DNA of 64,000 bases from Verrucomicrobiota bacterium. Lineage in GTDB: Bacteria > Verrucomicrobiota > Verrucomicrobiia > Verrucomicrobiales > Akkermansiaceae. Positions 29,758-38,849 of this stretch are shown here, piece by piece (position 1 is the stretch's first letter; the number at the start of each line of letters is the position of its first letter). The notes beneath the pieces were generated by a model that searched no databases, was not told where the DNA came from, and saw nothing but the letters and a program-made list of their open reading frames with translations. Location of the stretch: the NCBI GenBank assembly GCA_017301995.1, contig JAFLEH010000005.1, positions 214,189-278,188 on the forward strand, in the 5' to 3' direction. The position numbers and the translations under genes were made by a program.

Positions 29758-30825
29758 ATGAGGACACCGACGATGGCGCAGGTGGCGAAAGCCGCCGGAG
29801 TTTCGAAGAACACGGTTAGCCTGGCGTTGCGGGGGAGCCCCCGGATCGCCGAGGAGACGCGCAACCGGATCTCCGAAATCGCGGTGAAAATGGGCTACAA
29901 CCTCAACCCGACGGTGGCCCACCTGATGTCCGAACTCCGGCAGAGCCGCGCGCCGGGCTATCAGGCCACGCTGGCGATCATCAACGCCTACCGCGACCGC
30001 GAAGCGTTCCGGACGCATCCGACGATTCCGAGTTATGTGAAAGGTTGCGTGCGGCGGACGGCTAAACTCGGCTACGGGCTCGACGAGTTCTGGCTGCACG
30101 ACCCCGAACTCACCGAGGCGCGCTGGCTATCGATCTTGCGCGCGCGGAACATCCGCGGGCTGCTGATCGTGGGGCTGATGCACCAGAACCGGCTGCCGGA
30201 ACGGCTTTCCTGCCTGTGGGAGGAATTTCCGGTGGTGATCACCGGGGTGCGGCTGCACGAACCGACGCTGTCGTTCGCGTGCAGCGACCACCATGCGCTG
30301 GCGCTGGAGGCGTTCGAAAAGGCGGTGTCGCTGGGCTACCGGCGGCCGGCGCTGGTGCTGGACGAGGTGATCGACCAATTGGTGGAAGGGCGCTTTACGG
30401 CGGGTTTTCTAACGGGTCAGAGCCGCTTCGTGCCGCCCCGCCAGCGGACCCGCCCGTTTTTCAGCGTCACGGCCGCCCGCCAGAATCCGAAGGTGTTCGC
30501 GGAGTGGCTGGAGGAAACCAAGCCGGATGTGATTTTCACCCTCTATCACGAAGTGCGGCGCTGGCTCCAGGCGCTCGGAAAGCGGGTGCCCGACGATGTG
30601 GGCCTCATTCAATACGAATGGCGCGACGACCACGGCGATTGGGCGGGCATGCACCAGCACAACGACCTGGTGGGCGAGGCGGCGGTGGACATGCTCGTCA
30701 CGATGATCCATCACCACGAGCGTGGCGTCCCCGAACACCCGCGGGCCACCATGATAGGCAGTTCTTGGGTGGACGGCACCACCGTCGCAAAACAAACCGG
30801 CCCGAAACTGGCGAGTATCCGTTAG
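29758..30825 (+). CDS. LacI-family transcriptional regulator of arabinose genes
   Basis: 355 residues. The N-terminal LacI helix-turn-helix and hinge are clear: TMAQVAKAAGVSKNTVSLALRG, with NRISEIAVKMGYNLNP following. The effector domain (periplasmic-binding-protein type 1 fold) is present but unusual in detail. Two ATGs are possible (29758 and 29773); the first is used. The gene diverges from araBAD and its transporter, so it most likely represses or tunes that operon in response to a pentose; most Gram-negative arabinose operons use AraC, so LacI control here is a lineage trait. The effector is not readable from the sequence. Confidence 0.88.
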   Translation: MRTPTMAQVAKAAGVSKNTVSLALRGSPRIAEETRNRISEIAVKMGYNLNPTVAHLMSELRQSRAPGYQATLAIINAYRDREAFRTHPTIPSYVKGCVRRTAKLGYGLDEFWLHDPELTEARWLSILRARNIRGLLIVGLMHQNRLPERLSCLWEEFPVVITGVRLHEPTLSFACSDHHALALEAFEKAVSLGYRRPALVLDEVIDQLVEGRFTAGFLTGQSRFVPPRQRTRPFFSVTAARQNPKVFAEWLEETKPDVIFTLYHEVRRWLQALGKRVPDDVGLIQYEWRDDHGDWAGMHQHNDLVGEAAVDMLVTMIHHHERGVPEHPRATMIGSSWVDGTTVAKQTGPKLASIR

Positions 30826-30903
30826 GGGGTGCCAATTGCGGCGGATTGCCGGCTTCGTTCGCTGCGGTTGGACGAAACGATAATTGAAAACCACATTGGG
30901 ATT

Positions 30904-31725
30904 ATGAAAACGTCTCGCCTGCCTCAAGGTGAAAGCGAAAGCCGGCAAGACCGTAACCGCGAGCATGAAACCGATCTTCACGCCATGAACGAGCCAAATG
31001 TACGTCTGCGTGCGTCGCAACGATCTTGGAAGCTGATCCTAGTTTCGGTTGGTGTTCTTGTAATAGTGCTATTCTATGGGGGATTGATCAGGTTTCAACA
31101 TGACAGTACACCGAAATTCAGAATTAATTTGCACCGAGTCTCTGTTCGAACAGAGCATTTGAAGCCGCCGCAGGAGGAGAATGTTTTTGACATGTGTATC
31201 GAAAATTACGGTGATCTTGATCTATGGTTTGTGTGGTCGGATAGCCCAGATCAACAGTTTCCCGAGGATTTTCACTATATGTCATCTGGCGAATCGTGCG
31301 GGATAGAAGAGAGTAGCATAGATTGCACAAAGCTTATGGGGCATGGTACCATTCGCTTGATCGAGTTCCTGGGAAATAGGGGGAGTGAAGACAGCTTCCA
31401 CGCTCTTTTGCTCAAGCCCGGTGCAAGGTTCGCGTGCAAGCGATTTCCGCTGGTGTCATGTGGAAGTCTCGATAGGCTCGTGGTGCGTGTTACGCCGTCT
31501 CTGATGGTCGACGGAACGACTCCTCTCGAAAATTGGCTGCCCTTTGACCCAGGAAATTATGGTGAAATATATCTTGACTCAAGCACCTATGAATTCGGGT
31601 CCGGCCTGAATAGGGGAACAAGAATCTGGAAGCCTGGAAAGGGAATTCCAGACTTCCTGCGACTGCGGCCTAAATATATAGAGGTTAAGCCAACTGACAT
31701 GTATGTATGGGAACCGGAAAAATAG
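30904..31725 (+). CDS. Single-pass membrane protein, unknown function
   Basis: 273 residues from ATG 30904 (an inner ATG at 30985 is also possible). A charged N-terminus leads to one transmembrane helix, LILVSVGVLVIVLFYGG (about residues 45-62), and a 210-residue outer domain with four or five cysteines (FDMCIENYGDLDLWFVW, SGESCGIEESSIDCTK, ARFACKRFPLVSCGSL). No family is recognised. The base composition is visibly more A+T-rich than the neighbours, suggesting recent transfer. It follows the LacI gene by 78 bases without other partners. Confidence 0.6.
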   Translation: MKTSRLPQGESESRQDRNREHETDLHAMNEPNVRLRASQRSWKLILVSVGVLVIVLFYGGLIRFQHDSTPKFRINLHRVSVRTEHLKPPQEENVFDMCIENYGDLDLWFVWSDSPDQQFPEDFHYMSSGESCGIEESSIDCTKLMGHGTIRLIEFLGNRGSEDSFHALLLKPGARFACKRFPLVSCGSLDRLVVRVTPSLMVDGTTPLENWLPFDPGNYGEIYLDSSTYEFGSGLNRGTRIWKPGKGIPDFLRLRPKYIEVKPTDMYVWEPEK

Positions 31726-32345
31726 GCGTGCAGGGTGAGAATTGCAATTTCCCAAAATGATAGAAATGAAAGGGCTTGCTACTGAGGGGGGCGGCGTGGA
31801 TCCGGGGCGTGAGCGGCAAACGATTTCTCAGCCGGTGGGAAGGATTCGACCGACAACCCCGTCATTTGCCACTGCGATTGACTTCACTCCGTTCAGTCCC
31901 TGCCAGGGTACGGCCTCCTTCTCCGGAGGCTGATTTGTTTGGTGGCGCAAGCGTCTGGGCGTTCCCGTGTCGTGGACCGGCGTTTTTGTGTTCGGCGATG
32001 CCAAGCGGGAGAGGCGCAAGGATGGGAGGGAACTGAGGGGCGGCGGGGGTGCTGTGGAGCGCGCGGGATTCGCGGGTGGAGGTGTGAGGATCGGGTGTTT
32101 TGCTTGGAGAGGGTGGCCTTTTGGTGGCAGCCGAGGAGGGCCTGCGGCCGGACCGACTGAAGTCGGCGGTCCGTTAGGATCGGGTGCTTTGTGTGGAGAG
32201 GGTGGCTTTTTGATGGCAGCCGAGGAGGGCCTGCGGCCGGGCCGACTGAAGTCGGCGGTCCGTTAGGATCGGGTGCGGCGGTTTGGTTTTGGGGCGTAGT
32301 CTTGACATGGCGGTTGGCCGGGCCGATATTCCGGCCGCACACGCC
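31726..32345. other. 620-base region without a recognised gene
   Basis: Open frames here are not convincing. The region contains a G-rich stretch and, at 32088-32265, two tandem copies of an 89-base palindromic repeat listed separately. Confidence 0.6.
32088..32265. repeat. Two tandem 89-base palindromic repeat units
   Basis: Units 32088-32176 and 32177-32265 are both exactly 89 bases and differ at only about six positions; a third start (GGATCGGGTGC) begins at 32266 and breaks off. Each unit contains GGCCTGCGGCC and CCGACTGAAGTCGG, so it can form two hairpins, and GGACC/GGTCC around the second in unit 1. It resembles REP-type intergenic elements. Confidence 0.75.
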
Positions 32346-32579
32346 ATGCCCACTTATCTGTACGAAACCCTGCCCGAGGATCCGGCCGCCGCGCCGGAGC
32401 GGTTCGAAGTGAAACAGAGCATGAGAGACGCCCCGCTGACCCATCATCCGGACAGCGGGGTGCCGGTGAGGCGGGTGGTTGTGGGAGGATTCGCGCCGAT
32501 GGGCATGACGAAGGCCCAGAAACCCGCGCCGCCTCCCGCGGGCAAGCACCCCGGCGGATGCTCGTGTTGCCGCCATTGA
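32346..32579 (+). CDS. FmdB-like small protein lacking the zinc-ribbon cysteines
   Basis: 77 residues. The order MPTYLYE ... RFEVKQSMRDAPLT ... VRRVVVGGF matches the FmdB/CxxC_CxxC_SSSS regulatory-protein family (typically MPxYxYxCxxCGxxFExxQ...), but both CxxC pairs of the ribbon are missing: the first is replaced by TLPEDPAAAPE and the second by HHPDSGVP. The only cysteines are in the C-terminal GGCSCCRH, which could bind metal by itself. Function unknown; in other bacteria the family is linked to amidase gene regulation. The ATG at 32346 starts the conserved part. Confidence 0.7.
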   Translation: MPTYLYETLPEDPAAAPERFEVKQSMRDAPLTHHPDSGVPVRRVVVGGFAPMGMTKAQKPAPPPAGKHPGGCSCCRH

Positions 32580-32650
32580 GGACCGGAGCACGCAACGCCC
32601 TCCGGCGGGAGCGAGGCCGGATGCCGGACCAACGGAAAACGCGTGGAAAC

Positions 32651-32821
32651 TCAGTAAACCGGGGCGTTGTCGTATTGACCGCCACCGCCGCCGCCGTTCT
32701 GGGATTCCTGGATTTTCCGGCTGCACCAGTCAAAGCCTTGCTTGGTATCTCTGCCGATGCCAATCATGGTGTTGCAGTTGGTGAGTGCCATTGCCGAGAT
32801 CGCGATCAGTACGTATTTCAT
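32651..32821 (-). CDS. Entericidin-like small lipoprotein
   Basis: 56 residues, read directly from the minus strand. MKYVLIAISAMALTNC is a lipoprotein signal with lipobox LTNC (Cys16); the following NTMIGIGRDTKQGFDW and a short amphipathic helix fit the entericidin EcnA/EcnB pattern (C-N-T-x-x-G-x-G-x-D). A glycine run and an acidic/aromatic end complete it. Entericidins are small membrane lipoproteins, in enterobacteria a stress-regulated toxin/antidote pair; only one member is present here. Confidence 0.75.
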   Translation of the reverse strand: MKYVLIAISAMALTNCNTMIGIGRDTKQGFDWCSRKIQESQNGGGGGGQYDNAPVY

Positions 32822-32963
32822 GCCGCGCCAAGATAGGTCTATCGGAACGATCTTGCAACCGGATCGTTAAGAAATCCGAAATATTTTTCCATTCTTGAAT
32901 CCAAGGCGATTGGCAGGCCGGGCTTGCCCGGAAGGGCGCGGCGTGGCATGCTGCGCGGGCACG

Positions 32964-33875
32964 ATGGCAGGTCCCTTGGTCATTTGGGTGCTCGGCGATG
33001 GAAAACCGGGGCACGAGAATCAATCGCTCGGTTTGGCCGAGGCGCTGGGGCGCGCGCGGGCGTGCGAGGTCCACCGCATTTCGCTGGCGGGCGTTTCGCG
33101 CTGGTGCCGGGCTTCACACGCGCTGCGCGAGACTTCCGGTTTCCCGCGACCGGATTTGATCGTGGCGGCCGGACACGGCACCCACTGGACGCTGTGGCGG
33201 TTGGCCTCCCGGATGAAATGCCGGTCGGTGGTACTGATGAAACCGAGCCTGCCGGTGGGTTGGTTCGGCCTGTGCGTGGCTCCCGAGCACGATTTCCCGG
33301 GGAAACCGCCCGGCGGAAACGTGGTCACCACCCTGGGCGCGCTCAACCGCGTGAAATACGATCCCAGTGCCCTCCGGCAAGGCGGCTTGCTGCTGGTCGG
33401 CGGCCCCTCCGCGAGCCACGGCTGGGACGAGGCTGATATGTTAGGCCGGTTGGAGGAAATCGCCGCCGGAAATCCCGCCGGTTATTGGCGGCTCACCACC
33501 TCGCGCAGGACGCCGTTGGGGATGTTGGTGAAACTGCGGGAACGCCTGGCGGGCGTGGAGGTTTGGTCGCACGAGGACACCGGCCCCGATTGGGTGCCCG
33601 CGCGTCTCGGCGAGGCGGCGGAGGTGTGGGTGAGCGAGGATTCGGTGTCGATGGTCTATGAAGCGCTCTCGTCCGGCGCGCGGGTGGGATTGCTGCCGGT
33701 GCCGCGCAAGTCGGCGGATTCCAGGGTCCTGCGCGGCATGGCGGATCTGCTGGATCGCGGTTTCCTAACCGATCACGACCAGTGGCGCGCCACCCGGGCA
33801 CTTGCCGCGCCGCCCCACGTCCTCCGCGAGGCGGACCGATGCGCCGCGTTGGTGTTGGACCGGTTTGGATTGTGA
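32964..33875 (+). CDS. ELM1-family (mitochondrial fission ELM1-like, DUF1022) protein
   Basis: 303 residues. The N-terminus LVIWVLGDGKPGHENQSLGLAEAL and the blocks DLIVAAGHGTHW, LMKPSLPVGWFGLCVAPEHD, VTTLGALNRV, GGPSASHGWDE and VSEDSVSMVYEALSSGARVGLLPVP mark the bacterial ELM1 family, a GT-B-fold group thought to be glycosyltransferase-like; the substrate is unknown. ATG 32964 puts the conserved block at residue 4. It stops 11 bases before the aldehyde dehydrogenase start, so the two may be co-transcribed. Confidence 0.85.
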   Translation: MAGPLVIWVLGDGKPGHENQSLGLAEALGRARACEVHRISLAGVSRWCRASHALRETSGFPRPDLIVAAGHGTHWTLWRLASRMKCRSVVLMKPSLPVGWFGLCVAPEHDFPGKPPGGNVVTTLGALNRVKYDPSALRQGGLLLVGGPSASHGWDEADMLGRLEEIAAGNPAGYWRLTTSRRTPLGMLVKLRERLAGVEVWSHEDTGPDWVPARLGEAAEVWVSEDSVSMVYEALSSGARVGLLPVPRKSADSRVLRGMADLLDRGFLTDHDQWRATRALAAPPHVLREADRCAALVLDRFGL

Positions 33876-33886
33876 AATATCCGCAG

Positions 33887-35458
33887 ATGAACGCGTTCCA
33901 CGGACATTCTCTGATAGATGGCGGCCTCCATGCCGGCGACGGCGGGGTGTTTCGCGCGTTGTGCGCGCGCGACCAGCGGGAGCTTCCCGGCGTTTTCCAT
34001 CGGGCGGGGTTAGCGGAGGTTGATCTGGCGATGACGGCCGCGCGACGGGATTTCCCGGCATTCCGGGGCGTGCCGGGGGCGGATCGGGCGGCGTTTTTGG
34101 AACGTATTGCGGAGATTCTGACCGGCTGCGAGGACGCGCTGATCGAACGGATCGACCACGAGGCCGGACTGGCCGAATCCAGGGTTCGCGGCGAGTTGGC
34201 GCGCACGCTTTGGCAGCTCCGGATGTATGCGGAAATCGCGAGGACCGAATCGTGGCGCGATCCGCGGATCGAAACGGCGGTGCCTGATCGCCAACCGCTG
34301 CCGAAGCCGGATTTGCGGCGCATGTTGGTGCCGATCGGTCCGGTGGTGGTGTTCGGGTCCAGCAATTTCCCGCTGGCGTATTCGGTGGCGGGCGGCGACA
34401 CGGTTTCCGCGCTGGCCACGGGCAATCCGGTTGTGGTCAAGGCCCACGCCGCGCATCCGGGAACGTCCGAGATCGTCGGCGGGGCGATCACATCCGCGCT
34501 GCGGGAAACCGGGATGCCGCCGGGAGCGTTTGCCATGCTTCACGGCGAAGGCGCGCGGATCGGCGTCGCGTTGGTCCGCCATCCGGATGCGCGGGCGGTC
34601 GGTTTCACCGGATCCTATGCGGGCGGCCGGGCGCTGATGGACGCGGCGGCCGCGCGTCCGGACCCGATCCCGGTTTTCGCCGAAATGAGCGGCCTCAATC
34701 CGGTGGTCATCCTGCCCGGCGCGCTGCGCGGGCGACCGCTTGAAATCGCCGCGATGCTGGCGGGGTCCATCACCCAGGGGATGGGCCAGTTTTGCACCAA
34801 ACCCGGACTGCTGCTGCTCTGCGAGGCTCCTGGGGCGCATCTGTTTCGCGACGCACTGGCGGATGAGATCCGACGGGTGGCACCGGCGCCGCTGCTCCAC
34901 CGCGGCATCGCGGAGGAATTCGCCGACGGCTGCCGGAATGCGCTGGCCCATCCGGCGGTCACGGCGCTTGCGGACGCTGGAAACGGCCGGCCCGTGCTCG
35001 CGGAAACCGATGCGGCGGCGGTGTTGGAAAGCCCGGTTCTGAGGCACGAGGTGTTCGGGCCGTTCGCGTTGATCGTGCGCTGTGCCGGGGTGGACGAATG
35101 CCGGCGGGTGCTGCGGTCGCTGGGCGGACAACTGACCGCCTCGGTGTTCGGCGGGGTGGGGGATCCGGGTGCGGACTTGCTCGACGATCTAGCCGATATT
35201 GCCGGGCGGGTGGTGGTCGATGGCGTGCCGACCGGCGTGGAAGTCTGCGACGGCATGCAGCACGGCGGTCCTTGGCCCGCCACTTCGGACGCGCGGTTCG
35301 GTGCCGTGGGCCCGCGGGCGTTCCTGCGCTTTGTGAGGCCGGTGGCCTTTCAGAACACCCCGGACGGATTGCTTCCCGCCGCTTTGAAAAACGCCAACCC
35401 GCTCGGCCTGCTCAGGCAGGTGAACGGCATCCCCGATACCGGAAAAATCGGCTCTTAG
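33887..35458 (+). CDS. NADP-dependent aldehyde dehydrogenase, ketoglutarate-semialdehyde type
   Basis: 523 residues. Aldehyde dehydrogenase fold: cofactor region MLVPIGPVVVFGSSNFPLAY, the glutamate in FAEMSGLNPVVILPG (general base) and the catalytic cysteine in GMGQFCTKPGLLLL. The sequence around GDTVSALATGNPVVVKAHAAHPGTSE and the C-terminal FQNTPDGLLPAALKNANPLG are characteristic of 2,5-dioxopentanoate (alpha-ketoglutaric semialdehyde) dehydrogenases, which feed pentose, sugar-acid and hydroxyproline breakdown into the TCA cycle. Other members of such a pathway are not in the window. The start at 33887 follows the family; an open frame extends upstream into the ELM1 gene. Confidence 0.88.
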   Translation: MNAFHGHSLIDGGLHAGDGGVFRALCARDQRELPGVFHRAGLAEVDLAMTAARRDFPAFRGVPGADRAAFLERIAEILTGCEDALIERIDHEAGLAESRVRGELARTLWQLRMYAEIARTESWRDPRIETAVPDRQPLPKPDLRRMLVPIGPVVVFGSSNFPLAYSVAGGDTVSALATGNPVVVKAHAAHPGTSEIVGGAITSALRETGMPPGAFAMLHGEGARIGVALVRHPDARAVGFTGSYAGGRALMDAAAARPDPIPVFAEMSGLNPVVILPGALRGRPLEIAAMLAGSITQGMGQFCTKPGLLLLCEAPGAHLFRDALADEIRRVAPAPLLHRGIAEEFADGCRNALAHPAVTALADAGNGRPVLAETDAAAVLESPVLRHEVFGPFALIVRCAGVDECRRVLRSLGGQLTASVFGGVGDPGADLLDDLADIAGRVVVDGVPTGVEVCDGMQHGGPWPATSDARFGAVGPRAFLRFVRPVAFQNTPDGLLPAALKNANPLGLLRQVNGIPDTGKIGS

Positions 35459-35581
35459 TTAGGCCGCGGCACCCGCCGGATGCGGGCTATCGCGGGAAAA
35501 ACACCGAATTCGCGATTTTTTCGAAAAATCGGCTTGCGTCGCCACCGGGGGAACGTGCATCTTCCGCCCGCAACCCGTTAC

Positions 35582-35654
35582 GGGGCGTTAGCTCAGCTGG
35601 TAGAGCACTTGCATGGCATGCAAGGGGTCAGCGGTTCGAATCCGCTACGCTCCA
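35582..35654 (+). tRNA. tRNA-Ala (GGC)
   Basis: Cloverleaf with acceptor GGGGCGT/ACGCTCC, D-loop containing GG, anticodon stem CTTGC/GCAAG with loop ATGGCAT (anticodon GGC), T-loop TTCGAAT and discriminator A. CCA is not encoded (CTT follows). Normal chromosomal type. Confidence 0.97.
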
Positions 35655-35695
35655 CTTTCCCTTGCGTTTTGGGAAAGTGGGTGCCCGCGGGCCTG

Positions 35696-37570
35696 TCAGG
35701 ACCGCTTGTGGGGATCGAAGAAGATCCGGACGTCCGCCTTGTCGGTGCCGAGGAGCTGTTGGGCGCGCTTGAGGGCGTCGCGGGTGGAAATGTTGGGGTT
35801 GGCGGGGGAGTTGAGGAAGATGTTGGTTTCCCCCAACTCGGTGTTGCAGCCCTCTTGGAGGGTGGTGAGGATGCCGGAGTTCTTGAGCACGCGGTGGACT
35901 TCGTCGGTGGCGCCGGAAACAAGCAGATGGAGTTGGCGCTCGCGCATGAAATGGACCAGGTCCTCCAGTGCCATCACGCTGGTGGCGTCGAGGTGGCGGG
36001 CGTTCTTGAGCCGGAGGATGATGACTTTCAACTGGGGATCGGTGATGGTCCGCTGGATCTGGGTGCGGAACAGTTCGGCGGCTCCGAAAAACAGATCGCC
36101 TTCCACGTGGACAATGGAAATCGCCGGGATCGAACGTTTCTGGTCGTCGCCCTTCTCACGGAGTTCGCCCACTTCGTTGAATTCGTATTCGGTTAGGAAC
36201 GGCCGACTCGCCTTGCGGAGAAACAGCCCGATGGAAATCGCCACGCCGATGAAGATCGCCACATGGAGCGGCGCGAGGATGGTGGCGATGAACGTGAGAA
36301 TCAGCACCGTGGCATCATCGCCGGTGGAGCGCAGGCAGATTTTGATGTGGCGGAGATTGAACAGCGAACAGGAAACCACGATCACCATGCCGGCCAAGGC
36401 GGCCTTGGGGACATAGTCGATCAGGCGGACGCCCCAATCCGCGGCCACGGCGATGGCGACGGCGAAGGCGAGCGTGTAAATGCCGCCGAACAGCGAGGAA
36501 AACCGGGTGGCCGCGCCGGAATCGTAGTTGAGCATCGAGCGGTTGAGCGATCCCGATGCCGGCATGCCGCCGGTGAACGCGGAGGCGAGATTGGCCATGC
36601 CGACGGCGAACATGTCCTGGTTGGGATCCGCCGGTTCGCCGGTCCGCGAGGCGAGGGTTTTCGCCATGAGGGTGTTTTCCAGTGACGCCAGAAACGTCAC
36701 CGCGAGCGCCACGCCTAGCAGATTTGAGACATCGTCGAAGATCCCTGCGTGCCAGAGGTCGGGGAGTTCCGGCACCAAGTCCTTCATGCCGAACGACGCG
36801 AAGGTCCGCACGCCGAGGAATGCCGGAACCGCGAATCGGATCATCAGCCCGAACACCAGCGACGTCAGCACCAGCGTGAGTGCGAACGCGGGCCATGTGG
36901 GGCGGATTTTCCGGATCAGCAGATAGATGCCGATGGTCGAGGTTCCGATCAAGAGCGGTTGCCATTGGGTGTGGGATATTCCGTGGCACAGGCCGATCAC
37001 CAGGCTGATGAAGCTCACGTTCGACTTCGAGCTCAGATAGTCCTCCAGCCCTAACATCGGCCCGGCCTGGGCGGCGATGATCAGTACGGCCGCGCCCGCG
37101 ATATAGCCCACCAGCACGCTGCGGGAAACGTATTGCAGCAGGTCTGCGAGCCGCAGAAACGCGCCAACGACCGCGAAAATCCCGACCATGATGCCCAACA
37201 GCGCGGCCAGCTCCCCGGCGCGGCTGGCCAGCGCGGGAGTGATCGAGAAGAAGCTGAACAACATGAAAGCGGTGGCATTGGTGGGGCCAAGGATCGTGTG
37301 GCGGGATCCCGCAAAAAACGGGGCCACCGTGGCGGCCACGCCGGCGCAAAGGATGCCGTAAATGATCGGCAACCCGGCGATGGTGGCGTAGGCGATCGCC
37401 TGCGGCAGCGCCAGCATGGTCACATTGGCGGCGGCACGGGCGTCGTTGCCCATTTTCGGCAGGCTGTAATTGCGGACCGATTCCACCCATGGGGCGAAGC
37501 TCACTTGCTCCGCGCCCGCCAATTTCCGGAGCTTGCCGGACATTTTGCCGAGGAAATCGCGGGCGCTCAT
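35696..37570 (-). CDS. SulP-family anion transporter with STAS domain
   Basis: 624 residues: about ten to twelve hydrophobic segments (family core FAGSRHTILGPTNATAFML, GGMPASGSLNRSMLNYDSGA) followed by a C-terminal STAS domain (about 505-600; VHVEGDLFFGAAELF, VIILRLKNARHLDATSVMAL). SulP proteins move sulfate, bicarbonate or other anions across the inner membrane; the STAS domain is regulatory. Substrate cannot be told here. It lies in a minus-strand run with the LptF/G permease (13 bases apart). Confidence 0.92.
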   Translation of the reverse strand: MSARDFLGKMSGKLRKLAGAEQVSFAPWVESVRNYSLPKMGNDARAAANVTMLALPQAIAYATIAGLPIIYGILCAGVAATVAPFFAGSRHTILGPTNATAFMLFSFFSITPALASRAGELAALLGIMVGIFAVVGAFLRLADLLQYVSRSVLVGYIAGAAVLIIAAQAGPMLGLEDYLSSKSNVSFISLVIGLCHGISHTQWQPLLIGTSTIGIYLLIRKIRPTWPAFALTLVLTSLVFGLMIRFAVPAFLGVRTFASFGMKDLVPELPDLWHAGIFDDVSNLLGVALAVTFLASLENTLMAKTLASRTGEPADPNQDMFAVGMANLASAFTGGMPASGSLNRSMLNYDSGAATRFSSLFGGIYTLAFAVAIAVAADWGVRLIDYVPKAALAGMVIVVSCSLFNLRHIKICLRSTGDDATVLILTFIATILAPLHVAIFIGVAISIGLFLRKASRPFLTEYEFNEVGELREKGDDQKRSIPAISIVHVEGDLFFGAAELFRTQIQRTITDPQLKVIILRLKNARHLDATSVMALEDLVHFMRERQLHLLVSGATDEVHRVLKNSGILTTLQEGCNTELGETNIFLNSPANPNISTRDALKRAQQLLGTDKADVRIFFDPHKRS

Positions 37571-37583
37571 GGTGGTGGGTCGG

Positions 37584-38765
37584 TTATTTGAACTTGGTTC
37601 GCTTGAAAAGCCACAACCCGAGGAGGACGCACGCCGCGTTGGGTGCCCACAGCACCGCCGTCGCCTTCGCGACGCTGCCCGATTGATCCGCCAGCACCGA
37701 AAAAAGGAAATAGGCGCCCGCCACCACCAGGCTCATCATCAGCCCCCGCGAGGATTCCTTGCGGCGCGACTGCATCCCTAGCGGAATCCCGACGAACGCG
37801 AATGCCAGGCAGGCCATCGAAAACGAATACCGCTGGACCATTTCCACCTGATAGGGAATGCGGAATTCCTCGGGCAGATCGGTACGCCGCGCCAGAAACT
37901 CGCGGATCTGGGCGTTGGTCATCGCCGAGGACTTGGTCTTCTGGAAAAGGACATCGCCGTAAGGCAGTTTGTAAGGCTCCACCTCGGCGGAGTAGAACAT
38001 CTCGGTGACGATTTCCGGAGGCGATTTGTCTTCAGGGAGATCTGCCGCAGCGGTTCCCTCGGGCTTTTCCTGTTCCTTCTCCCTGCGGACGAGAATGTCG
38101 GCCTGATAGAGTTTCAGCCGGAGTTCCTTGTTCACGTCGTCGTTCGCCACCAGGACGAACTTGCCGGCATGGATGGCCGCCTTCGGCCGGATTCCATCGA
38201 TGTTGGACAGGTCCGCTTCGGCCTTGGGATCGACTTTGTAGAGGTGCAAGCCGACGAGCGAACCGCCCTCCTGCCCCTCGATGAAAATCTTCACGTTCTT
38301 GAAGTTCGCGTTGGAAATACCGGGGCTGAGCAAGGCGCGGGGATCGCGTTTCACCTGATTGTACACCACCTCCTGGACCGAGGCCTTGGCTCTGGGCACC
38401 ACCTGGATATTGAGCCAAAGCCCGAGACCGGAAAACGCCGCCGCAAGGACGATCACCGGCAGCACCAGCCGGGTGAGGCTCACGCCCGCCACCCGGAAAC
38501 CGGTGATTTCCTGGGCCGACGACATCCTCCCGAAGGTGAGCAGCACGGCTGATAGAAATCCCCACGGCACCGAGAACATCAGCGAAACCAGCAGCGCGTT
38601 GAACATGAAACGGAGCACCAGCCAGAGCGGCGCCTGCCCATCCACCAGCAGCGGGCGGATCTGTTTGAAGAGGTTGCCCAGGACCAGCACCAGACTCAAT
38701 ACCAGCACCGCGAACAGCGTGCCGAAAAGCACCTGCCTGCCGATGTAGCGGTCGGAAATTCGCAT
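37584..38765 (-). CDS. LptF/LptG (YjgP/YjgQ) family permease
   Basis: 393 residues. N-terminal helices (GTLFAVLVLSLVLVLGNLF), the hallmark GFLSAVLLTFGRMSSAQEITGFRVAGVS block, a periplasmic beta-jellyroll-like middle, and C-terminal helices (FVGIPLGMQSRRKESSRGL). LptF and LptG form the membrane part of the LptB2FG exporter that drives lipopolysaccharide to the outer membrane. Which of the two this is cannot be decided; no partner or LptB lies beside it, but an unrelated-type ABC ATPase follows upstream. It fits with LpxI in the same window. Confidence 0.9.
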   Translation of the reverse strand: MRISDRYIGRQVLFGTLFAVLVLSLVLVLGNLFKQIRPLLVDGQAPLWLVLRFMFNALLVSLMFSVPWGFLSAVLLTFGRMSSAQEITGFRVAGVSLTRLVLPVIVLAAAFSGLGLWLNIQVVPRAKASVQEVVYNQVKRDPRALLSPGISNANFKNVKIFIEGQEGGSLVGLHLYKVDPKAEADLSNIDGIRPKAAIHAGKFVLVANDDVNKELRLKLYQADILVRREKEQEKPEGTAAADLPEDKSPPEIVTEMFYSAEVEPYKLPYGDVLFQKTKSSAMTNAQIREFLARRTDLPEEFRIPYQVEMVQRYSFSMACLAFAFVGIPLGMQSRRKESSRGLMMSLVVAGAYFLFSVLADQSGSVAKATAVLWAPNAACVLLGLWLFKRTKFK

Positions 38766-38849
38766 GGTCGTGGGCGTAGTTTGGTAGAGGACCCGCGCCG
38801 TGTCCAGAAGCGAGCGCGATTTTCCCTTCGAAAAATCACAGCTCCGCGA

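Noticed and set aside
32088..32265. 89-base tandem units considered as CRISPR or a coding repeat
   Set aside because: The whole unit is repeated, not repeat plus variable spacer, and no frame stays open with a plausible protein.
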